Source: Pegea sp. RAD2-039 (taxonomy: Eukaryota > Chordata > Thaliacea > Salpida > Salpidae). From it: DNA of 64,000 bases. A program made the position numbers and the translations under genes. Where the stretch lies: NCBI GenBank assembly GCA_034620365.1, contig JAQGEQ010000072.1, forward strand, positions 124,001 through 188,000. Reading direction: 5' to 3'. The notes under the pieces were generated by a model. It worked only from the letters and a program-made list of their open reading frames with translations, had not been told where the DNA came from and did no database searches. Positions 1-11,870 of the stretch are shown here, piece after piece; positions within the stretch are counted from its first letter, which is position 1; each line of letters opens with the position of its first letter.

Positions 1-1380
1 ATTGCTATTTTCTTGGCACAGCATCTTTTTTCTGTCTGTTTTGATATTTGGTTTACTTTAAATTTAATCTTCTTTCTCCACTTTTTACATCTGAAGCGTT
101 TAAAAAGAATCCAATAAACTATTCATCCTTTGATTTTGTTTATAAATACACATATGACTATCTATAACAGTAAAAGCATTCTTAAATATGACAACGTGTT
201 TTTTAAAGTATCTTTTATGATACATCTGTTCTTGATATAAATGTTATGACCAAATCTCAGCAAAGTTCCAACTTTATATCATGATTAAGAGCTTATTTTT
301 ATCTTTAATTGCTTGAAACGTTTTTCAATTTTAATACTCTAATTCCTAATACTCTAACTTAAAAATATTTAAATTTCAAAAGTACATAAAAATTGTTGAC
401 AAAAATTAATTATCAACTAATCAAAAAAATATTTTTAATCAATTTCCTAGGATTTTAAAAATTAAAATTTTGTAACACTTTATAAAATCCGAATAAATTT
501 ATTGATTTATTGAATTATTTTAAAAGTTATTTACAATTAACCTATTTTCTCCAATTTTGTTTTTGTGAACTTGAAAATATATTTTACGATTTGATTTATT
601 GATTTGAATTTTTAATGATAAAATTTTCAGTAATTTATGATGTGAAAAATTTTGTAGTTTACATGTAACAATAAAATATGACCAAAATATAAAAAAATAT
701 ATTTAATTAATTGAAAACTTGTTTTTTATTAATTGTTTTTCTACTTTGCATTGCTGAAAGTATTTTTATTTGAAAATATGTTTTGATGAATATTTAACAA
801 AATTATTTAATTAAAAGTCCTGATTTTTTGTATATTTCTTTTTCAAAGTATTTTCTGGAAATTTTTATAGAATTTTTTATTTAAATATAAAAAAAAATAC
901 CAAATTTAGTTTTTATGTTTCTATATTTTCCTACAAGTTACTAACAATATCATAAAAATGTAATTTATGAAAACAATTTGTTGACTTTTGTGCATTTGAT
1001 ATCAATTTATTTAGGTAATTTTTAATCTCAAATAATTTTATCTTTAATTTGTTGTTTTGTTAAATTTGCTGAAATTGTTTTTTTAAGTTAATCATTAAAA
1101 CCTTTAAATATTAATCAGAAAACAGAATATTAGTCTAAAATCTTTTTAAAATTGTTCAGAATATTTCAAATTTAATATTTTAAAAGATTCTTTTGATTGT
1201 TTATCACCCAGTTTATTGATTAAATGTTTTTTTATTGTATCTTAAACTTAATTTTGAATAAAATGTAAAAAGCACTTTTTTATCTCAACTTTTTAAATCA
1301 AAGTTTTCTGTGAGATAGCTGAAGCTTTTATGTTATTCTATAAAAGATGTTTTTCTTCGTTTAATAAAACTTACTTTACA
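1..1380. other. AT-rich non-coding sequence upstream of the PNP gene
   Basis: I see no coding exon here on either strand. The stretch is almost entirely A/T. A pyrimidine-rich tract ending in AG just before position 1382 looks like a 3' splice site, so a 5' untranslated exon of the nucleoside phosphorylase gene may lie somewhere in this stretch. Confidence 0.5.
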
Positions 1381-1403
1381 GATCTACTTTTTACTTTTAT
1401 AAA

Positions 1404-2243
1404 ATGGCGGATTTTAGTAAAGTGAAGCAAGCTGCTGATTTTATTCGCTGTAAGACCAAAGAGATTGCCAAGATCGCAATTATTTGTGGATCTGGTTTAA
1501 GTGGTTTAGGAAATTTGGTTGAAAATCCAACAATTCTTAAATATGAAGATATTCCTTCATTTGTTACCACTTCAGTTAAAGGTCATAAAAATCAGTTGTT
1601 GCTTGGAAAAATTAGCAACAAAAATGTGATTTGTATGCAAGGAAGATTTCATCCATATGAAGGGTATCCTGCGTGGGTTCCTGCTTTTCCTATTCGAGTA
1701 TTTTCTCTACTTGGAGTTGAAACTGTGATAATCACAAATGCTGCTGGTGGAATCAATCAAAGTTTTAATGTTGGAGATTTTATGTTAATTGAAGATCATA
1801 TTTCAATGCCTTCTTTAGGTGGTTATAATCCACTAGTTGGTCCAAATGAAGAAAAGTTTGGAACTAGATTTCCTTCTATGTTAAATGCTTATGATGATAA
1901 TTTACGAAAGAAGATGAAAGAATGTTCACAACAACTTGGTTTCAATGATTTTACAAAAACTGGTGTTTATGCTCAAGTATTTGGTCCATCTTATGAAACT
2001 ATCAGTGAATTGAATTTATTGAAAACTTTAGGAGCTGACTCTGTTGGTATGAGCACTGTTCAAGAAGTGATTGCTGCTAGACATTGTGGCATTAAAGTTG
2101 TGGCTTGTTCTCTTGTAACTAACAAGTGTACCTTAACTTATGATCCAAATTATCAAATAAGTCATGAAGAGGTTCTTGAAACTGCTCAAATGAGAGGTGC
2201 TCAAATGGAAAAGTTGATTTGTAAATTCATTGAAGAACTATAA
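1404..2243 (+). CDS. PNP: Purine nucleoside phosphorylase, 279 aa, single coding exon
   Basis: Catalyses phosphorolysis of purine (deoxy)ribonucleosides to free base and (deoxy)ribose-1-phosphate in cytosolic purine salvage. The protein aligns along its whole length with the trimeric animal PNP family (human 289 aa). Visible family motifs: GSGL at 29-32 (phosphate-binding Ser30), His61, GRFHPYEGY at 80-88 (Arg81, His83, Tyr85), TNAAGG at 111-116, GPSYE at 194-198, VGMST at 214-218 (Met216) and VTNK at 238-241 (the base-binding Asn is 240); His254 matches the ribose-contacting His. The residue before the active-site Glu is Tyr rather than the Phe of the human enzyme. No active-site residue is missing, so the enzyme should be active. 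The start ATG follows a likely 3' splice site at about 1381. An AATAAA lies at 2338-2343. Confidence 0.97.
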   Translation: MADFSKVKQAADFIRCKTKEIAKIAIICGSGLSGLGNLVENPTILKYEDIPSFVTTSVKGHKNQLLLGKISNKNVICMQGRFHPYEGYPAWVPAFPIRVFSLLGVETVIITNAAGGINQSFNVGDFMLIEDHISMPSLGGYNPLVGPNEEKFGTRFPSMLNAYDDNLRKKMKECSQQLGFNDFTKTGVYAQVFGPSYETISELNLLKTLGADSVGMSTVQEVIAARHCGIKVVACSLVTNKCTLTYDPNYQISHEEVLETAQMRGAQMEKLICKFIEEL

Positions 2244-2343
2244 TTAGTTTTTTTGCATTCTATATAAACCTATTATTCGATATATCATCTAGAAAAGTGA
2301 TTTAATTATTCTGAGATTCTATCTTCTTCTGCAAGTTAATAAA

Positions 2344-3275
2344 AATTTCAAATCTTTCAAAAGTTGTTTTTAGATTTATAGAAAATTTATTTCAAAATAT
2401 ATAAAGTTTCGATGTTATTCAAGCTTAAAACAAACAACTAAATTATTTAATATTAGGATTGAAGTTAGCTAAGTGAGAAGTTAGTGTGTTTGTAATTACT
2501 ATCAGAGTTTGAAAAATAATTTCTTCTGAAAACTAAGTGATGACTCATATTTATAAACAAAACTTTCTGCAAATGGTTTTAGTATAAGAAGTAAAAAATA
2601 TTAAAACTACTGATTTAGGATTTCAATTTTGAATAAATTTAATGAAAAACTTTTAAACATTTTTGTTTAATTTCTAAATTGATTTATCGTCTGAAGTATA
2701 ATTTACTGATAGCAAATATAACTTCGATGTCATAAAATACGAATAGATTAAATATTGATTTAACTGAAGCAATCTTTTTGCAAATTAGAAATTAACTTCT
2801 GAAATATTTGAGATAATTATCAGATACTGCAGAAGTAATCTTCAATTAGAAACTAATTCATGAAATTTATCAAAAAGTTAAGATGTGAAAATATTCTTTA
2901 AATCATCTTCAGACTAATTTCAAAGATTTATTGAGCTTATAAAAGTGATAACTCTATCATTCACTAAAAACTCATTTCAGAAAGACATTAAATTGAGAAA
3001 ATATTTATTTTTCGAATAAATTAGAAGATTGAACTTAAACAGCAAAAAACAAAGAAGAAACACTTCAACACAAATTTGTACCCAAAGCAAAAAGGAATTA
3101 GAACAATAAACTGAATGCTGAAAGTCAAAACACAAAAGTTGGAAATAAGTTAGTTAATAACAAGCGTCAAGTGGAACCTGTATCACGTGACAACCGTACC
3201 ACAGAAGCAAATATGTTAAAGGCATAGATTAGAATTGACAAGTAAGTTGGCCATCTAATAAGTATATTTGACAAA
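2344..3275. other. Intergenic, convergent between PNP and CTIF
   Basis: AT-rich sequence between the 3' ends of two convergent genes. I see no exon, RNA gene or repeat in it. Confidence 0.5.
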
Positions 3276-6200
3276 TTATTGTGAAGATGTCATCAGTTTT
3301 TTCTTGAGAGCGTAAACACGAATACATTTGAAGAAGACAGTTCTTGAAGCAACATCATTAGAAGTGATACAACGATCTCTAACATCAGACATCAGTTGCT
3401 CCATGGCAACTGGATCATCATGTTCTAATTGAAGATAAGCAAGTGCGAACTACGATTGAAAGATATGAAATTGTTGTAGATGTAAAAAGTAACTAACCAT
3501 ATCACCAAAACACTTTAATTGTTCTTTACTGGAGTTTTCAGCTGATACAACCTAAACAAGAAGATTTCAGATCAGAATCTCTCAAAAAATCTGACATCAA
3601 GGTTTCTTCAAACTTTTCTAAAGACACAAACCTGCTGCAAGCAATTAAAGACCGGTTTCACGAGAACTTTGAATCTTTGATTAGTATCACAAGCAAGTAC
3701 ATTCAAATAAAGATTAACTAAGAAATACATGAATCCAAACCAACTACAATCTTCATGAGTGAGTACAGATTGAAATAAAGTTTCTCGTTGATTATATTGT
3801 TTCTACAACAAGATGAAGTTAGTTGAAATACATCAAGTCATTTATCACCTCCATATATTTGAAAACCATACTCCGAAACTTGGTTCCTTCTTCTACCATC
3901 ATTCGAGACATTCGATTACATAAGATCGAAGCTCCGTAACCAAATGTAGGATGTTTGATTGCTCGATCACAAAAGTCATCTGTAGAAGAACTGAGGATGA
4001 AGATATTCCAAGCCGACTTCATCTACTTACTAGCATATCCTCTCATCTTAGCTTCAGTATTTGCTGTCAATTGAATATCAGCAATAAATGAAGTTAGTTG
4101 AGAATCGTCGATGTTTCCTTCAACTATAGTCAGATCTTTGATGATCTTATCAAGAGGTTGATCTTTGATGATCTTATCAAGAGGTTGATCTTTGATGATC
4201 TTATCAAGAGGTTGATCTTTAATGACCCTTTCAAGAGGTTGATCTTTGATGATCTTATCAAGAGGTTGATCTTTGATGACCCTTTCAAGAGGTTGATCTT
4301 TGATGACCCTTTCAAGAGGTTGATCTTTGATGACCCTTTCAAGAGGTTGATCTTTGATGACCCTTTCAAGAGGTTGATCTTTCAAACTCTACAAATTAGG
4401 AGTTGATAGTTCGTGGCAGAAAGATGAATTGGAGTCGGATACCTCATGGTTGTTGCTTGCTAACCAACTTCTTATATCGAGTTTACTCTTTTGACAAATA
4501 TGTTTGGGGCGAGGAAGATCATTTTGATTTGATGTCTCGGAGCTCGCATCCGATGAGGTCTTCATCACTTCATCTTTCTTCACTTCATCTTGATCACCAA
4601 CTTCATCTTGTGGTGTCTTCACAGATTGCTAGAAATGGAATCTTTTATCAAACAAACATCAGCAGATGAACAAATTGAAATCTGGGCACTTGAGTTTGGT
4701 ACAACTTTAACCACAAACTAACTTTTTATTCATCTCACTCAAAAGCAACAATTTTCAATAAAAAACTTTTCAAATTTAGATACTTTGGAAATCCGACGGA
4801 TTAAATACAACTTAATTCTTATTTTTAAAATTATCCACAATTAAATTGACATTCAGTTTGATGATTTCATTTCTATTAGTCCTTCCTTCAAGTTATATCA
4901 ACTCAGACGACACACATTACATCTTAATAAGCTCATATCACCTGGTACATCAATCAGAGCAAATTTTTTCTCATAATGAACAATTAGTACTTGGAACCAG
5001 CTGCCATCAGACATTGCCATGTCGAAGTCGCTCGCGTTATTTAAAAAGAAGTTGAACCGTTATAATATTGCCAACATTGTCATTTCTAAACTGTGATTTT
5101 TTTATATTATTAACATTCTATGTAATTGTCATGTACTTTGAGGGCTTCTGAAATGTCATGTGTTACATCTTTTTATACTTATAACTTAATAGAAATTATT
5201 TGTGAGAATGTGTGTTAGCGAGAGGTGCTCTCTTCAGGCACCCTCCTTCACATTTATTGTAATAAATAAATAAAATCATCAAAAAGAATCTCACTTCTTC
5301 TAGGACTGAAGACGATCTTGTTGAAGAAGATTCGATCCTTCTCTGGGAGCTTTCAACACCTCTGCTCCTCCAGTTTGTGTCTTCATCAGCTGCACTTTTC
5401 TTACGACGATATTTATTCTAAATTGTAAAAAGTAAAAAGATTGGAATAAGATTTGAAGATGACAGAAACTTACATCGAAACTGGAATGCCAGCTACTCGA
5501 GTTCTTCTTCCAATATTCATTTGCTTCAAAACTTTGCTTTCCACTAGTGGGTGGCTAAAATGAATAATTGATAAAAATATGAGTTGAAAGTGACAAATGA
5601 AACCTTGTAAATCTGGGAATATTTGGGAGTTGATTTTGTATCAGATTCGCTCCTATCAAAGACATCATCTTCTTTTTCTGGATTTTGACTAGAGGTTTGA
5701 TCTTTAGTGAAATCTTGGGAAGTTTCTGTGGTGTTCTCAGCAGTTTGTTGACTAGATAGATTTGCTAATAGTTTATCTTTTCGAACAATCACTAAAAGTC
5801 CTGAAGATATCTTTTCACGTAACTCATTCATATCTAAACTTTCAATTTCAACAGTTTCACAAGCATTTGTGAGATGATTTGTTGCTTCTTCATTCCATAT
5901 TTCAGTTGTTTCAAAACCAACATCAGAATTATGAGAAGCTGCTGATGTTGAGCTAGCTACTGGTGCTGCTGATATTGAGCTAGCTACTGGTGTTGCTGAT
6001 ATTGAGCTAGCCACTGGTGTTGCTGATGTTGAGCTAGCCACTGGTGTTGCTGATGTTGAGCTAGCCACTGGTGCTGCTGATGTTGAGCTAGCTACTGGTG
6101 CTGCTGATGTTGAGCTAGCCACTGGTGTTGCTGATGTTGAGCTAGCCACTGGTGCTGCAGTTGTTGAGCTAGCCACTGGTGCTGCTGATGTTGAGCTAGC

Positions 6201-8799
6201 CACTGGTGCTGCAGTTGTTGAGCTAGCCACTGGTGTTGCTGATATTGAGCTAGCTACTGGTGCTGCAGTTGTTGAGCTAGCCACTGGTGTTGCTGGTGGG
6301 TTTGAGTTGAAATGAGGCGATTTGTTCATCAAATATTCACCTAACTGCTTTGATTGATCAATAGACTCACTTTTCTCTTCAAATACATTTGAATTTACAA
6401 ATTGGGTTTGAGGATTCCATTTATTTGGTGTGACTTTGTCACATGCCACCTTTTCAGTTGGTTTTTTCCATTCTTGATTTACTGCAGCAAACAGCTGCTG
6501 CTTCTGAATATTCATCTGATTCTGTGAAGTTTGTATCGGATTCTGCTGTAGCTGTTGCGTCTGAATTTGTCGTTGTCGTGGTTGCATTTGTTGTTGTAGC
6601 ATTTGTTGTTGTTGTCGTGGCTGCATCTGTTGTTGTTGTAGCATTTGTTGTCGTTGTCGTGGCTGCATCTGTTGTTGTTGTTGAAAAATTTGTTGTTGTC
6701 GTGGCTGCATCTGTTGTTGTTGTTGAAAAATTTGTTGTTGTCGTGGCTGCATTTGTTGTTGTAGCATTTGTTGTTGTTGTTGTCGTGGCTGCATCTGTTG
6801 TTCTTGTTGAAAAATTTGTTGTTGTCGTGGCTGCATCTGTTGTTGTTGTTGTTGTAGCATTTGTTGTTGTTGTAGCATTTGTTGTTGTTGTCGTGGCTGC
6901 ATTTGTTGTTCTTGTTGTCGTGGCTGCATTTGTTGTTGCTGTTGAAAAATTTGTTGTTGTCGTGGCTGCATCTGTTGTTGTAGCATTTGTTGTTGTTGTC
7001 GTGGCTGCATCTGTTGTTCTTGTTGAAAAATTTGTTGTTGTCGTGGTTGCATCTGTTGTTCTTGTTGAAAAATTTGTTGTTGTCGTGGCTGCATCTGTTG
7101 TTGTTGTAGCATTTGTTGTTTCTTTTGCATTTGTAGCAATTGTTGTTGGTAAATTTGCTGTTTCAAAATATCAGATGTAATTGGAGTTCCAATTATATTA
7201 TTTTTGGTAATTTGTTGAAATTGGTCCATTTGAAATTGTTGTTGAAATGAATCAGTATTATGCGCACATGAAATTGGACTTTCTACTCTCGAATCATTTG
7301 ATGTCATCATACACTCGTTGTCTTTAAGTTGCTTTTCAGATTGCAAATTATTCATCATCTTCAAATCATTGTACAAATTCCATCTTTGTCCCTTAAAAAT
7401 TACTAAATTTACAACAAATTCAAATCATTTAAAAGAATCAAATAAAAAAGTTTTAAAAGAAATATTTGTTTGTAAAATCAAAAGTTCTTTTCAATCGATT
7501 TAATTTTAGTGAAAATATTAAAATATAATGTTGATGTGAAAAGAAAAACTCATTCATAAAAAGTTGGAACCTGAGTCAGTGATTTCTTGATTTCAAACAA
7601 ATCCTGAGAACCACTCACTGCCCAATCAACACCATCTCTACAAAATTATGAAAAAGATTTCAACAAAAGATACTTCAGGATTTAATGGATTCTAACCTGG
7701 ATGGTTTGTTCCACAACTCAGTCCCATTTGAAGAGCTTCCGGTCGAAAAGACCCCAGATTCAGAGTTTGAAGATCCTAAAGAAAGTTTTAGATTAATATT
7801 CACAAAAAATGAGAATATTTTTAAAATTTTCAAACAATTACTTGAAGGGTTTGATTGAACTCTAGTTGAGGTTTGCATCTATAAATATTTCAGATATTAA
7901 AATTTTTAATTAAGATTTTTAGTGTCTCTAGTTAACTAATTGATGAAAAATAAAAAACGAAAAATTTAAAGAATATTATTAAACTATAAAATAAAGATTT
8001 TGATAATTTGATTCTGTAATCATACTTCAAATATTCTTTTGAACGTTCTCTTCAGAAACTGTCAAAACTATCAATATAATTAAATTAAACCTGAAATATT
8101 AAAAATTAAAAACTTGGGAAGTTAAAAACAGATTTAAAAATCTCTCAAACATCAATTCTTTTCACGAAATTGTTTTAAATTTCTAAATTACTCAAAAACA
8201 AAACAAAATGAATTTTCATTAAAACCAAATTACTTAAAATAAACTTATATTTAATTAGTAATTAATGATTTAATCATTTTTTAAAAATTTCGAAAGCATA
8301 AAAAGATTTATTTTAAATAAAATATTTCAAGAAAAACAATTTTCAGTTTACTAAGAATAACATAAACAAATTCCAAAACTCATAAATATTGAAAATATAA
8401 ATCAAAACAAATTTATGAATCAAAAACCAAGAATAAAAGACTAAAAAAAAACGAAATAAAAATCTATCAGTTTTACTATTTGATCATTTTTATAATTCTT
8501 AGCAAAAAACCTCCAAAAAACAGCTCTCTGGAAAAATAATTAAATTTAAATAATTATGCAAACAACCACAAATAATTCTTACAAAATTTATTACAAAATT
8601 CAAATATAAACTTTCAAAAAACAAAATATTTCAAAATTATCGTAAAAGAATAAAAAGACTAAAAAATTTAAAGTATTTAAAGTTGATAAGAATTAAATAT
8701 GAGATTTAAATAAACGAAAACCTGTTTGTTATCATGAATTGAATCTCGGTGATAACTGTCGATGAAGCTTTCAAGATCACTGATTTCAGGTGATATCAT
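3276..8799 (-). CDS. CTIF: CTIF-like MIF4G-domain translation initiation factor, 13 coding exons, 1108 aa
   Basis: In vertebrates CTIF binds nuclear cap-binding protein CBP80 and recruits eIF3 to newly exported mRNA. Exons: 8722-8799, 7842-7878, 7697-7775, 7571-7637, 5604-7391, 5474-5554, 5295-5417, 4443-4628, 4031-4388, 3849-3979, 3632-3802, 3498-3551, 3276-3449. All junctions are GT-AG and the frame stays open. The N-terminus (EISDLESFIDSY, residues 5-16) resembles the CTIF start (EIEELERFIDSY). The C-terminal 200 residues form one MIF4G domain with CTIF hallmarks: VEEGTKFRS in exon 10, WFGFMYFL and FKVLVKPVFNCL in exon 11. In between lie a Gln/Met/Pro/Arg repeat (about 173-371), a 10-residue PVASSTSA-type repeat (about 453-571) and nine copies of KDQPLERVI or KDQPLDKII (816-896). 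PAIP1 is the nearest alternative, but the N-terminal match favours CTIF. Confidence 0.88.
4125..4388 (-). repeat. 27-bp coding minisatellite in CTIF exon 9
   Basis: Nine tandem 27-bp units encode KDQPLERVI or KDQPLDKII on the minus strand, right before the MIF4G domain. Two unit variants are interleaved. All copies keep the frame. Confidence 0.95.
4766..5276 (+). mobile_element. 5'-truncated non-LTR retrotransposon (CR1-like), intron of CTIF
   Basis: The + strand carries a broken copy of the C-terminal tail of a non-LTR reverse transcriptase ORF, from the motif DTLEIRRIKY onward. It has stops and frameshifts relative to the cleaner copy at 37020-37618. Both share a 3' UTR ending in GAGGTGCTC...CAGGCACC (a short hairpin) and then repeated AAAT. 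The insert lies antisense in the CTIF intron between exons 4443-4628 and 5295-5417, about 20 bp from the exon 7 donor. Clade assignment (CR1/L2-type) rests on the C-terminal motif and tail only. Confidence 0.85.
5940..6295 (-). repeat. 30-bp coding minisatellite in CTIF exon 5
   Basis: About 12 tandem 30-bp units encode 10-residue repeats of the type APVASSTSAT on the minus strand. GAGCTAGCC/TACTGGTG blocks recur on the + strand. Confidence 0.95.
6540..7135 (-). repeat. CAA/CAG-rich coding repeat in CTIF exon 5
   Basis: A Gln-rich tract made of MQPRQQQ, IFQQ and MLQQQ modules, with TTGTTG runs on the + strand. Because the unit is a multiple of three, the other strand is also open and shows a meaningless poly-Val ORF. 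Confidence 0.95.
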
Positions 8800-11009
8800 C
8801 TTTCACAATTTTTCACTGAGAATTATTGATCGAAATTACATTGGATGAAATAAAAGCCAACAACAGAATACTAATGACAATTGGGACTAAGCAAGAAAAA
8901 TTTTAACACATTCCATACAACAATTTGGCTTTTTTCTATTTCATCTATAATTAATACAATTAACAAAAAATAGCAAAGTTGAAAAATATGATCAAATTAG
9001 TTACTGAACTACTTTTAACTCAACAAATAATTGAAAATATTTTTGCAAATATTTTGGTATTGTATTAATGATAATAATAATGTCCTAATACTTGAGATTG
9101 AATGTGTTGGTAGCTTGCCGTATCTTCAGTTACTTTTCCTGCCCTTTCAGCAAAAGGCTCACATATTACGGGTGGTTTTTGTAGCTATGTTTATTGCAAA
9201 AGATTTTCTGTTGCCAATAGTCAAATGATATCACGAATAGTAATAACCAACCTTTAAAAAATATTTCACCCCATTATAAAAGCAAAGTTGCTGGCTACCA
9301 AAACATTGAGACTCGGTTACCTGATCGGTGACTGAAAAACGGGTTCATAGTTTTCAGAAAAATAAATAAATCAAGATAATGATAATAATTTCCGAAAAAA
9401 AGTGAGAACATTCAATAATTTATTAAATAGCTCAAGTTGAAACTAAAAAAGAGAACTGTACTTTATATAAAAGATATATGATAAAATTTTATAACGAACA
9501 ACAAACTAATAATCAGTTGTGGTAAAATAGAAATTACAGTAAACAACTTCAACGCGTAAAATGATAAACTGACATACATCCGTTCGTATCTTCAGTTTTC
9601 TTTTTTGCTAAATAGATATCACAACTAAATACAAAGAATTTGTTTTTTTTACAAAGCGACATTAAATCGAACTTACATTAAATTACAAAAAATATATATT
9701 TACGTCAATTAATACCTGTAAAATCCCATAAAAAAATTCTTATACAGAATATTCATATGCAGAGACCCAGAGCTATACACAACTTTGATAGTTGTTAAAA
9801 AACGACAAAACTTAATGAAGATGAAAATTTTAACAAAAGATTCTACTTTAATTTTTTTAAAATTTAAATCAAATCAAAGCTTTCTGATAAACAAAATTAT
9901 GAAATATCGTCATAAAAGAATAAATCTAATCTAAACTAAAAAGTCTATATTGGAAATTAATAAATCAGCATTACATGCAAAAATTGAAGATATTAGATAG
10001 ATTTTCTACGTTGAATTCTTGATTATTATGATTTTAATATTTAGTTGTCAATAATAAATATTTCACTAGTTGATTGTTCTATGAATGAATAACATAGTAC
10101 TATTAGAATGACTTGATATTGAATTACTTTTAATAACCTACATATAAATAAAATAAATGTAAAAATATATATGCAAGACCGTCTTTGTTGTTGCTAACGA
10201 TTCTTATATTTTAAAATCTTTTATAAAATAAAAAAATTATGCAAGTTTTAAATTCAAAGTTTTTGATGTTAGTTTGTTAAACCTTAATTGTTTTAGCAGA
10301 AATAAACTTTGGTTTCTTTTTTTTACTTTGTGGTTAACGTTTGTTGTATTGTGTAGTCTTCGCTGTTTTATAAAGGGTAATTGTTGCTGAGTTTCTTAAG
10401 ATGTTTCCTGCATTGTAAATATTCTAATATGATTGATCTTCTCTATAATTTTTAAATCTTGAAAAGCACATTTTTTACTGCTTGAATTGATTTTACATTT
10501 TTATATAAATCATAAAGTTGTCTTCAACTTACTAGGCCAGTAAACGTAACGACCATTTTGTACGTAATATTGAATTTATTATATTTAATGACCTGAACTA
10601 GTAGAGCCTTTTTGCTCTTTTTATTATTATTTAATCTTCTAAATAAATATTTCTTTATTCTTCCCGTTTTTATCATTTATTTTTAAATTTGAATATTTTC
10701 AAGTGTTTATTTTGTTAGGCTTAAATATTTTTTTTTAATAATAATTTGTAAATTACTAAGTTGTTAAGGTAATCAAAAAAATATTTATTTTCTAGTTTTT
10801 CATGGATTTAATAAAAATTCAGTTATTTAAATTTTTTAATTAAACATTTTTTTAATTCTTTTATTTATATTTTTTAGTTTTATGAAAAGCATTTTATGAA
10901 ATAATTTTTTTTTGATAATTATATTAAATATAATATATATATAATAATTTAAATATTTAATTTGACTTCAAATATTCTAATTTTTTATATTTTATTAAAT
11001 TCTATTTTC
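8800..11009. other. Intergenic between CTIF and SEM1
   Basis: This interval must hold the divergent promoters of CTIF (minus) and SEM1 (plus). A less AT-rich patch at 9100-9340 has a short inverted match (TTGGTAGC near 9109, GCTACCAA near 9294) and might be a remnant of a mobile element. No gene is visible. Confidence 0.4.
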
Positions 11010-11049
11010 AGAAACTCTATTTCTATTTCAACCAACAAATTTGTAAGAA

Positions 11050-11268
11050 ATGTCTGAAAAAGTTGCAGATAAAGAAGTTACTAATGAGACTCAATCTAAT
11101 GATCTTGGATCTTTAGAAGAGGATGATGAATTTGAAGAGTTCCCAGCTGAAGAATGGAGTGCTGCTGATAAAGAGCCAGAAATTTATTGGGAAGAAGATT
11201 GGGATGATGATAATATTGAAGATGACTTTTCTAAACAACTAAAAGCTGTTCTTGAGAAAAACAAATAA
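11050..11268 (+). CDS. SEM1: SEM1/DSS1, small acidic proteasome-lid subunit, 72 aa
   Basis: A small, intrinsically disordered acidic protein of the 26S proteasome lid, which also acts with BRCA2 in recombination and in the TREX-2 mRNA export complex. The sequence carries both conserved acidic-aromatic blocks: [15 protein letters not shown] (22-36) and [18 protein letters not shown] (47-64). These are nearly identical to the human protein (70 aa). The coding part is a single exon. A polypyrimidine tract ending in CAG at about 11010 suggests an intron in the 5' UTR. An AATAAA sits at 11318-11323, and the next gene begins within about 200 bp. Confidence 0.97.
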   Translation: MSEKVADKEVTNETQSNDLGSLEEDDEFEEFPAEEWSAADKEPEIYWEEDWDDDNIEDDFSKQLKAVLEKNK

Positions 11269-11528
11269 ATAATTTTCAATTCTATAAAACCTTTGATGTC
11301 TCTGAAGATGTTTTTTCAATAAACTTTCATTTAAAACCTGTTTTTTTGTCTCAATTATTTGCAGCAAAACTTTATCTAGTGATGTTTCTTATTTGATAAT
11401 TTTAAAGAAAATAATTTACTAAATGTCATATGGGTTTATAGATTGTAAATTGTCGTTTGTTTTTCAGACTTTTATAAAATTCTGTTTTGTTGCTTGGATT
11501 TAAGAGTGTGGAAAAAAGAAGAGAGATT

Positions 11529-11666
11529 ATGAAAACAATCTTAACTTTTATGAGTGGTGCAGTTGTTGGTGCTTATATTGCTCAAAACTACAAAATTCCA
11601 CCAATCGATGAACTTTTAAATGATTGCTTAGATAAATTGAAATCAAAATTTCCTCCTAAGGAATAA
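11529..11666 (+). CDS. STMP1: STMP1-like mitochondrial micropeptide, 45 aa
   Basis: Encodes a 45-residue protein with one N-terminal hydrophobic helix (about residues 4-19) followed by the motif AQNYKIP at 19-25 and a charged, Lys-rich tail ending PPKE. This matches the layout of short transmembrane mitochondrial protein 1 (human 47 aa, with VGMYLAQNYDIP then a Lys-rich tail), an inner-membrane micropeptide associated with respiratory-chain complexes. A likely 3' splice site (TTTTCAG) ends at 11468. AATAAA lies at 11758-11763. The gene sits only 260 bp after the SEM1 stop codon, on the same strand. Confidence 0.85.
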   Translation: MKTILTFMSGAVVGAYIAQNYKIPPIDELLNDCLDKLKSKFPPKE

Positions 11667-11870
11667 TTCACCTCAATTATTTTGTAGTTTGGTTTGCTGT
11701 CAAAACTAAATTTATATTTATTATCAAACTGTTTGAATTGAATTAAATGAATAACTTAATAAATATGAAAACTTGTAACAAATATTCGTATCTATTTGAT
11801 TCTGAAACATTTTTTTGTACTTGTGTGTGATTAACAAGTTTTATATTAGAGGTTTTCTGCTTGTAGTGAA

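Noticed and set aside
3819..4022. Minus-strand ORF starting MKSAWNIF
   Set aside because: Its first residues are intron sequence. The real exon starts at 3979 after CTACAG and is in frame with the upstream CTIF exon.
4098..4406. Open frames on the + strand and a second minus frame over the CTIF 27-bp repeat
   Set aside because: The unit is a multiple of three without stops, so other frames stay open by chance. The minus frame that joins the MIF4G exons is the real one.
6443..7180. Long + strand ORF rich in Val/Ala
   Set aside because: Antisense shadow of the CTIF Gln-rich repeat. A TTG-type repeat gives an open frame on the other strand with no protein-like composition.
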